Source: Desulfovibrio sp.
Lineage (GTDB): Bacteria; Bacillota; Dethiobacteria; DTU022
Reading direction: 5' to 3'
Assembly: GCA_020060545.1 (NCBI GenBank)
Contig: JAGUZX010000122.1
Coordinates: 1 to 46,150 of the forward strand
DNA length: 46,150 nucleotides
The notes below the pieces were generated by a model. That model did no database searches. It was not told the DNA's origin and was given only the letters and a program-made list of their open reading frames with translations. Position 1 is the stretch's first letter; each line of letters opens with the position of its first letter. Both the position numbers and the translations under genes were made by a program. This document shows, in pieces, positions 44,402-46,150 of this stretch.

Positions 44402-45673
44402 ATGCTGGATCTCAAGTTTGTCCGGGCGCATCCCGGAAAAGTGATAGAAGCGATGACGCTCAAAGGCGAACCGGCCGATCTGGACGGTCTCCTGGCATAC
44501 GACCGCGAGCGCAAGGGGCTGCTGCAGGAGGCCGAAGAACTCAAACAGCTGCGCAACCGCGTTTCCAAGGAGATCGGCCTCTCCGGGGGCGACGGCGCGG
44601 CGGCGGAGCAAAAAAAAGAAGAGATGCGCCGGGTTTCGGATCAAATCAAAGCGTTAGACGAAAAGCTGCGCCGGATCGACGCCGCGATGGAAGAAAATTT
44701 GCTGCGGCTGCCCAACCTTCCCGATCCCGCGGTTCCCCCGGGAAAGGACGAAGCCGACAACGTGGCGGTGCGCGCCTGGGGGCGCCTGCCTGAATTTACT
44801 TTCAACCCTCGCCCTCACTGGGATATCGGCGAGGCGCTCGGAATCATCGATTTTCCCCGGGCAGGTAAAATTACCGGCAGCCGCTTCGCCCTCTACGCGG
44901 GGGACGGCGCCCGGCTTGAGCGCGCCCTGATCAACTTCATGCTCGACCTGCATACCGGCGAACACGGCTACCGGGAGATATTTCCGCCCTTCATGGTCAA
45001 CTCCGCCAGCATGACCGGGACCGGCCAGCTGCCGAAGTTCGCCGCAGACGCCTTCAGGGTGGAGGGTACCGATTACTGGCTCATTCCCACGGCGGAGGTG
45101 CCGGTGACCAACCTGCACCGGGACGAGATCCTCGAGGGGGACCGGCTGCCCCTTTACTACGCCGCCTACAGCGCCTGCTTCCGCTCGGAAGCGGGGGCCC
45201 CGGGGCGCGATACCCGCGGCCTGATCCGCCAGCACCAGTTCAACAAGGTCGAACTGGTCAAATTTGTCCGCCCGGAAGACTCCAATCAAGAGCTGGAAAA
45301 GCTGGTGGCGGATGCGGAAGAGGTGCTGCAGCGGCTGGAGCTGCCCTACCGGGTCGTGCTGGTGTGCAGCGGCGATCTCGGCTTTGCCGCGGCCAAAAAA
45401 TACGATCTTGAGGTTTGGCTCCCTTCCGCCGGGGTTTACCGGGAGATCTCCTCGTGCAGCAGCTTTACCGATTTCCAGGCCCGCCGGGCCGGGATCCGTT
45501 ACCGCCCCGCGCCGGGACAGAAAACCGAATTTGTGCATACCCTAAACGGTTCGGGGGTGGCCATCGGCCGGACGGTCGCGGCAATCCTGGAAAACTACCA
45601 GCAGGAAGACGGCAGCGTGATCATCCCCGCCGTCCTGAGGCCTTACTTCAAGGGGCAGGAGAAGATCACCTGA
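44402..45673 (+). CDS. serS: seryl-tRNA synthetase
   Basis: Class II synthetase for serine (and selenocysteine tRNA), 423 residues. The N-terminal helical arm (about 30-110, coiled coil rich in Glu/Lys) is followed by the catalytic domain with motif 2 [19 protein letters not shown] and motif 3 [22 protein letters not shown] at 44402 has GGGGAGG upstream, 18 bases after argS. Two serine tRNA genes follow about 200 bases downstream. No T-box leader is visible ahead of it. Confidence 0.97.
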   Translation: MLDLKFVRAHPGKVIEAMTLKGEPADLDGLLAYDRERKGLLQEAEELKQLRNRVSKEIGLSGGDGAAAEQKKEEMRRVSDQIKALDEKLRRIDAAMEENLLRLPNLPDPAVPPGKDEADNVAVRAWGRLPEFTFNPRPHWDIGEALGIIDFPRAGKITGSRFALYAGDGARLERALINFMLDLHTGEHGYREIFPPFMVNSASMTGTGQLPKFAADAFRVEGTDYWLIPTAEVPVTNLHRDEILEGDRLPLYYAAYSACFRSEAGAPGRDTRGLIRQHQFNKVELVKFVRPEDSNQELEKLVADAEEVLQRLELPYRVVLVCSGDLGFAAAKKYDLEVWLPSAGVYREISSCSSFTDFQARRAGIRYRPAPGQKTEFVHTLNGSGVAIGRTVAAILENYQQEDGSVIIPAVLRPYFKGQEKIT

Positions 45674-45753
45674 TGCACGGCCCCAATTCGTCGTTGCTGT
45701 AGATTGGTAATTGCGGTTATCAATGATGATCTAACGTTTGGACAAGTCCTGTA

Positions 45754-45773
45754 GGGCGGAGCATGCGCCGCCC
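45754..45773. repeat. imperfect 20-bp palindrome
   Basis: GGGCGGAGCATGCGCCGCCC, one arm mismatch, preceded by GTA. It shares the centre GCATGCG and GGGCG/CGCCC ends with the palindrome at 29843-29862. It lies 80 bases downstream of serS. Confidence 0.75.
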
Positions 45774-45777
45774 GAGA

Positions 45778-45819
45778 CGCAAGTGCTCGCACACAAGTGC
45801 TCGCACACAAGTGCTCGCA
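45778..45819. repeat. 14-bp tandem repeat, three copies
   Basis: Three successive copies of CACAAGTGCTCGCA (first copy starts CG instead of CA), directly beside the palindrome and ending a few bases before the tRNA promoter -35 element. Period is exactly 14 bases. Confidence 0.88.
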
Positions 45820-45824
45820 CGCAA

Positions 45825-45853
45825 TTGACAAGAAAGGGCGCCTTTGTTATACT
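45825..45853 (+). promoter_or_regulatory. tRNA cluster promoter
   Basis: TTGACA, 17 bases, TATACT: near-perfect sigma-A promoter placed 23 bases ahead of the first tRNA. Confidence 0.9.
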
Positions 45854-45876
45854 ATTTATGCTTTACTGCCTGATGG

Positions 45877-45963
45877 GGAGGGGTGTCCGAGCGGTTTAAG
45901 GAGCCGGTCTTGAAAACCGGTGACCCGAGAGGGCCGTGGGTTCGAATCCCACCCCCTCCGCCA
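45877..45963 (+). tRNA. tRNA-Ser (UGA)
   Basis: 87 nt including encoded CCA. Acceptor GGAGGGG/CCCCTCC, anticodon loop CTTGAAA (anticodon TGA), long type II variable arm, T-arm GTGGG-TTCGAAT-CCCAC. Confidence 0.97.
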
Positions 45964-45974
45964 GGAGACAATCC

Positions 45975-46068
45975 GGAGAGATGGCCGAGCGGTCGAAGGC
46001 GGTCGCCTGCTAAGCGATTAAGTGGGTAAAAACCTGCTTCGAGGGTTCGAATCCCTCTCTCTCCGCCA
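45975..46068 (+). tRNA. tRNA-Ser (GCU)
   Basis: 94 nt including CCA. Acceptor GGAGAGA/TCTCTCC, anticodon loop CTGCTAA (anticodon GCT), long variable arm, T-loop TTCGAAT. Confidence 0.97.
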
Positions 46069-46071
46069 CAT

Positions 46072-46149
46072 GCGCCCGTAGCTCAGTCCGGATAGAGTAA
46101 CTGACTACGAATCAGGAGGCCGCAGGTTCAAATCCTGCCGGGCGCACCA
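46072..46149 (+). tRNA. tRNA-Arg (ACG)
   Basis: 78 nt including CCA. Acceptor GCGCCCG/CGGGCGC, anticodon loop CTACGAA (anticodon ACG, A34 normally edited to inosine by TadA), T-arm GCAGG-TTCAAAT-CCTGC. The anticodon stem outer pair is an A-G mismatch. Confidence 0.96.
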
Positions 46150-46150
46150 G

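Noticed and set aside
45778-45819. Tandem repeat as a CRISPR array
   Set aside because: Units are 14 bases with no spacers between them and no cas genes in the window.

Overview
The window is a 46 kb piece of a bacterial chromosome centred on the replication origin. Gene content and order (rpmH-rnpA-yidD-yidC-jag-mnmE-rsmG-noc-soj-parB on one side, dnaA-dnaN-recF-gyrB-gyrA on the other), a T-box leader, YyaC, RemB-like and GerMN proteins, a Gram-positive CxxC-type adenylate kinase lid and strong Shine-Dalgarno sequences point to a spore-forming Firmicute. It looks most like a moderately GC-rich Clostridia member of the Desulfotomaculia / thermophilic-clostridia type. That placement is inferred from style and synteny; no database comparison was possible.

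Layout. Positions 245-13207 are almost entirely minus strand and 13500 onward almost entirely plus strand, so genes run away from a central origin segment at about 13.2-13.5 kb, which holds DnaA-box-like sites and divergent rpmH and dnaA promoters. Left arm, reading outward from the origin: rpmH, rnpA, yidD, yidC and jag (ribosome, RNase P and membrane-insertion module); an intrinsic terminator; mnmE; rsmG; two ParB-family genes (noc and parB) flanking soj/parA; two adjacent parS sites; DUF4446, an M23 peptidase and a bactofilin (cell-envelope set); convergent yyaC; then a CvpA-like membrane protein, adk, a DUF951 gene and ychF. mnmG is not between mnmE and rsmG, where it usually lies.

Right arm: dnaA, dnaN, recF, a DUF721 gene, a remB-like gene, gyrB, a small membrane protein, gyrA, a lipoprotein-type flavoprotein and a carboxyltransferase lacking a biotin domain. 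A consensus promoter and T-box leader (apparent valine specifier GTC) then precede ilvE, a severely shortened in-frame ilvD remnant, ilvB, ilvN, leuC and leuD. Next come an EF-G paralogue, a convergent FemX-like ligase, D-Ala-D-Ala ligase, a class V aminotransferase, a family-4 uracil-DNA glycosylase overlapping a two-component system, a beta-propeller/GerMN membrane protein, argS, serS and three tRNAs (Ser-UGA, Ser-GCU, Arg-ACG).

The strongest oddities are the mini-ilvD still translationally coupled to ilvB in a branched-chain operon that also lacks ilvC, leuA and leuB, an out-of-frame SD/ATG pair just ahead of yyaC, the twin parS block at the end of parB, the missing mnmG, and dispersed CATGCG-centred palindromes, one beside a 14-bp tandem repeat upstream of the tRNA promoter. 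I found no CRISPR array, prophage, transposase or clearly new defence-like system; most of the window is conserved core chromosome.
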